7,630 nucleotides of DNA from NCBI GenBank assembly GCA_027352645.1, contig DAIEIL010000194.1, positions 1 through 7,630 on the forward strand. The letters are read 5' to 3'. A program made the position numbers and the translations under genes. Each line of letters begins with the position of its first letter. Positions within the stretch are counted from its first letter, which is position 1. The notes beneath the pieces were generated by a model. That model had not been told where the DNA came from, made no database searches, and saw only the letters and a list, made by a program, of their open reading frames with translations. This document shows positions 5,702 through 7,630 of the stretch, one piece after another. This DNA is from Rhodobiaceae bacterium (GTDB lineage: Bacteria; Pseudomonadota; Alphaproteobacteria; Parvibaculales; Parvibaculaceae).

Positions 5702-6643
5702 TCACATCAGGTAGCTTCGGTTGATCTCGGATCCGAGACGGTTGTTCTGCTCGACATATTGCGTGAGAAATTCATGGAGCCCCTGGCGGAAGACATCGTC
5801 CACACGCCCGAAGCGCAACTGCGAGTAGACCTTGCCCGCCATGCGATGGCAATCGTGCCTTTGGCCATACTCCTCGCCCAGCGCGTCGAGGCAATCCTTG
5901 ATCTTCGCTGTGCAGCTGACGAGTGACCGCGGCATCTGCTCGCGCATGATGAGGAATTCAGCGATGTGCCAGGGGCGGATGCCCTCCTTGTAGAGAACGT
6001 GATAGCTGCGATAGCCCGAAACGGCTCGCAGGATCGACGCCCATTGATAATAGTCGATGCCGCCGCCGACTTCGGCATGCTCGGGCAAAAGCAGGTGATA
6101 TTTCACATCGAGAATGCGCGCCGTGTTGTCGCCACGCTCGACGAAAGTTCCGAGCTGCATGAAATGATAGCTGTCGCAGCGAAGCATGGTCGCAACCGTG
6201 CCGCCATGAAAGAGCAGAGAGCGATCCTTGACCCAGTCGAGGAACCGATGAAGCCCGCTGCCGCGGACCCGCGCCTCGCTCCATTTGGGCAGCTCAAGCC
6301 ATGTGGAGTTGAGCGTTTCCCACTGCTCGGTCGTGAGCGCCGTGCGGATCGCGCGGGCATTGCGCCGCGCCGTCTCGATGCAGCAGCGGATGCTCGACGG
6401 ATTGTCCTCGTCGAAGGCGAGATAGGAAATCACATGCTCGGGCGTCGCGTCATTATACTTGCGATAGAAGCCTTCCTCGCAATCGGACACGATGATGGTC
6501 GAGTGCCACTCGCTGCCGGAGGTTTCCGCGCTTGAAGGCATGAGCGACAGCCGGTCCGTGACCTGAAGGATGCGCGCGAGATTTTCCGCACGCTCCATGT
6601 AGCGTGCGATCCAGTAGAGACTGTCGGCGGTACGGCTCAGCAT
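5702..6643 (-). CDS. Alpha-E domain protein (DUF403, COG2307)
   Basis: This is a 313-residue, mainly alpha-helical protein, full length for the alpha-E family. It opens with the family signature MLSRTADSLYWIARYMERAENLARIL (written in two parts: MLSRTADSLYWIARY at 1-15 and MERAENLARIL at 16-26). Conserved acidic and aromatic helices follow, including FLDWVKDRSLLFHG (133-146), FVERGDNTARILDVKYHLLL (167-186), VSGYRSYHVLY (209-219) and FLIMREQMPRSL (231-242). There is no signal peptide or membrane segment. The biochemical activity is unknown; the family is defined by its association, sometimes by fusion, with circularly permuted ATP-grasp proteins. Comparative genomics predicts that the pair forms peptide or amide bonds. 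The gene starts 27 nt after the ATP-grasp stop, without a strong ribosome site, and ends at the transglutaminase start. Its position in the operon is typical. Confidence 0.93.
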   Translation of the reverse strand: MLSRTADSLYWIARYMERAENLARILQVTDRLSLMPSSAETSGSEWHSTIIVSDCEEGFYRKYNDATPEHVISYLAFDEDNPSSIRCCIETARRNARAIRTALTTEQWETLNSTWLELPKWSEARVRGSGLHRFLDWVKDRSLLFHGGTVATMLRCDSYHFMQLGTFVERGDNTARILDVKYHLLLPEHAEVGGGIDYYQWASILRAVSGYRSYHVLYKEGIRPWHIAEFLIMREQMPRSLVSCTAKIKDCLDALGEEYGQRHDCHRMAGKVYSQLRFGRVDDVFRQGLHEFLTQYVEQNNRLGSEINRSYLM

Positions 6644-6670
6644 CGCGTTACACCCGATCGGAACATGTCC

Positions 6671-7630
6671 TCAGTCCTTCAGCACCCAGGTATCCTTGGT
6701 GCCTCCGCCCTGACTTGAATTGACGACGAGAGATCCCTCGCGCAGCGCAACGCGGGTGAGCCCGCCCGGCACAACGCGTATTTCCTTGCCCGCAAGCACG
6801 AAGGGCCTGAGGTCGACATGCCGCGGCGCGATACCCTGATCGACGAAAGTGGGGCATGTCGAAAGCGCCAGCGTGGGCTGCGCGATATACTTCTCCGGCG
6901 ACGCCTTCACGCGAGCGGCGAAAGCCTCGCGCTCGGCGCGCGTCGCCTTGGGGCCGACAAGCATGCCGTAGCCGCCCGAGCCGTGAACTTCCTTCACCAC
7001 GAGCTGGTCGATCCGCTCCAGCACATAAAGAAGATCGTCGCGCTCCCCGCAGCGATAGGTCGGCACATTCTTGAGAATGGGCGTTTCGCCGAGATAGAAC
7101 TCGATCATCTTCGGCACGTAGGTATATGTCGACTTGTCGTCGGCGATGCCGGCACCCACCGCGTTGGCAAGATTGATATTACCCGCGCGGTAGGCGCTCA
7201 TCAGTCCTGCAACACCAAGCACCGTGTCCGGGCGGAAGGCGAGCGGATCGAGGAACTCGTCGTCAACGCGCCGATAGATGACGTCGACGCGCTTCGGTCC
7301 CTGCGTCGTGCGCATATAGACGATATCGTCCTTCACATAGAGGTCCGGCCCCTCGACGAGCTCGATGCCCATCTGGTCGGCGAGGAAGGAATGCTCGTAA
7401 TAGGCGCTGTTGTAGATGCCGGGCGTCAGCAGCGCGACGGTCGGCTCGTTTTCGCAATTGCGCGGCGCGACGGACGAAAGCGTCTTCAGAAGATCGTCGC
7501 AATAGTGATCGACCGGCGCAACATTGTAGCGCGACAGGAGATCGGGAAAGAGCCGCATGGTGATTTCGCGGTTCTCGAGCATGTAGGAAACGCCGGACGG
7601 CGTGCGCACATTGTCTTCGAGAACGTAGAA
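6671..7630 (-). CDS. Circularly permuted ATP-grasp protein (COG2308 type; N-terminus off window)
   Basis: The visible 319 residues are the C-terminal two-thirds or so of a protein usually about 470-480 residues long. The reading frame is open to the right edge (FYVLEDNVRTPSGVSYMLEN begins there), so the GTG at 7609 is not the true start. Family blocks are clear: NSAYYEHSFLADQMGIELVEG, VDVIYRRVDDEFLDP, the AGNINLANAVGAGIADDK region, the Gly-rich nucleotide loop VVKEVHGSGGYGMLVGP, STCPTF, PRHVDLRPFVLAG and VPGGLTRVALREGSLVVNSS followed by QGGGTKDTWV. ATP-grasp enzymes activate a carboxylate as acyl phosphate and join it to an amine. In this permuted group the acceptor is unknown, and amide or peptide ligation is predicted from context. 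It is the first visible gene of the alpha-E/transglutaminase/Anbu run. Any promoter lies beyond the right edge. Confidence 0.93.
   Translation of the reverse strand, partial: FYVLEDNVRTPSGVSYMLENREITMRLFPDLLSRYNVAPVDHYCDDLLKTLSSVAPRNCENEPTVALLTPGIYNSAYYEHSFLADQMGIELVEGPDLYVKDDIVYMRTTQGPKRVDVIYRRVDDEFLDPLAFRPDTVLGVAGLMSAYRAGNINLANAVGAGIADDKSTYTYVPKMIEFYLGETPILKNVPTYRCGERDDLLYVLERIDQLVVKEVHGSGGYGMLVGPKATRAEREAFAARVKASPEKYIAQPTLALSTCPTFVDQGIAPRHVDLRPFVLAGKEIRVVPGGLTRVALREGSLVVNSSQGGGTKDTWVLKD

Noticed and set aside
4854..5714. Plus-strand open frame mirroring the transglutaminase-like gene
   Set aside because: It matches the extent of a gene with an intact Cys-His-Asp triad on the other strand. 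It is a shadow frame.
5966..6535. Plus-strand open frame inside the alpha-E gene
   Set aside because: It is antisense to a full-length, signature-bearing alpha-E protein and has no recognisable motif.

Overview
The window is a compact, GC-rich bacterial segment in which every convincing gene lies on the minus strand. Gene content and codon use suggest an alphaproteobacterium, with moderate confidence; no phylogenetic marker is present. There are eight protein genes, two of them cut by the window edges. I see no RNA genes, mobile elements or CRISPR arrays, and no gap between genes reaches 100 bases.

In transcription order (right to left), the first block is a four-gene run at 7630-4112: a circularly permuted ATP-grasp protein (N-terminus off the right edge), an alpha-E (DUF403) protein, a transglutaminase-like cysteine hydrolase, and the proteasome-like Ntn-hydrolase Anbu. 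Gaps are 27 nt, 8 nt (or a 4-nt overlap, depending on the start codon) and 22 nt, which fits one operon. This gene set recurs across bacteria. Comparative genomics has proposed it as a peptide-synthesis or peptide-modification system paired with peptidases, but to my knowledge its substrate is unknown.

The second block, at 4039-1, begins 72 nt further on with no obvious terminator between the two. It holds a LysR-type regulator, a poorly characterised protein with possible HRI1-like (lipocalin-like) character, an isopenicillin-N-synthase-family Fe(II)/2-oxoglutarate oxygenase, and a periplasmic binding protein of the type found near urea/guanidine carboxylase genes (C-terminus off the left edge). 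The second and third genes share a 4-nt ATGA overlap. A perfect 9-bp inverted repeat containing a T-N11-A LysR-type box spans the lysR stop codon, about 80-100 nt upstream of the preferred start of the next gene. It is a plausible operator for the oxygenase/transport genes.

My reading is a peptide ligase/protease operon followed by a LysR-controlled uptake and oxidation module for a small, probably nitrogenous compound. The transporter membrane and ATPase subunits would lie beyond the left edge. A functional link between the two blocks is unproven.
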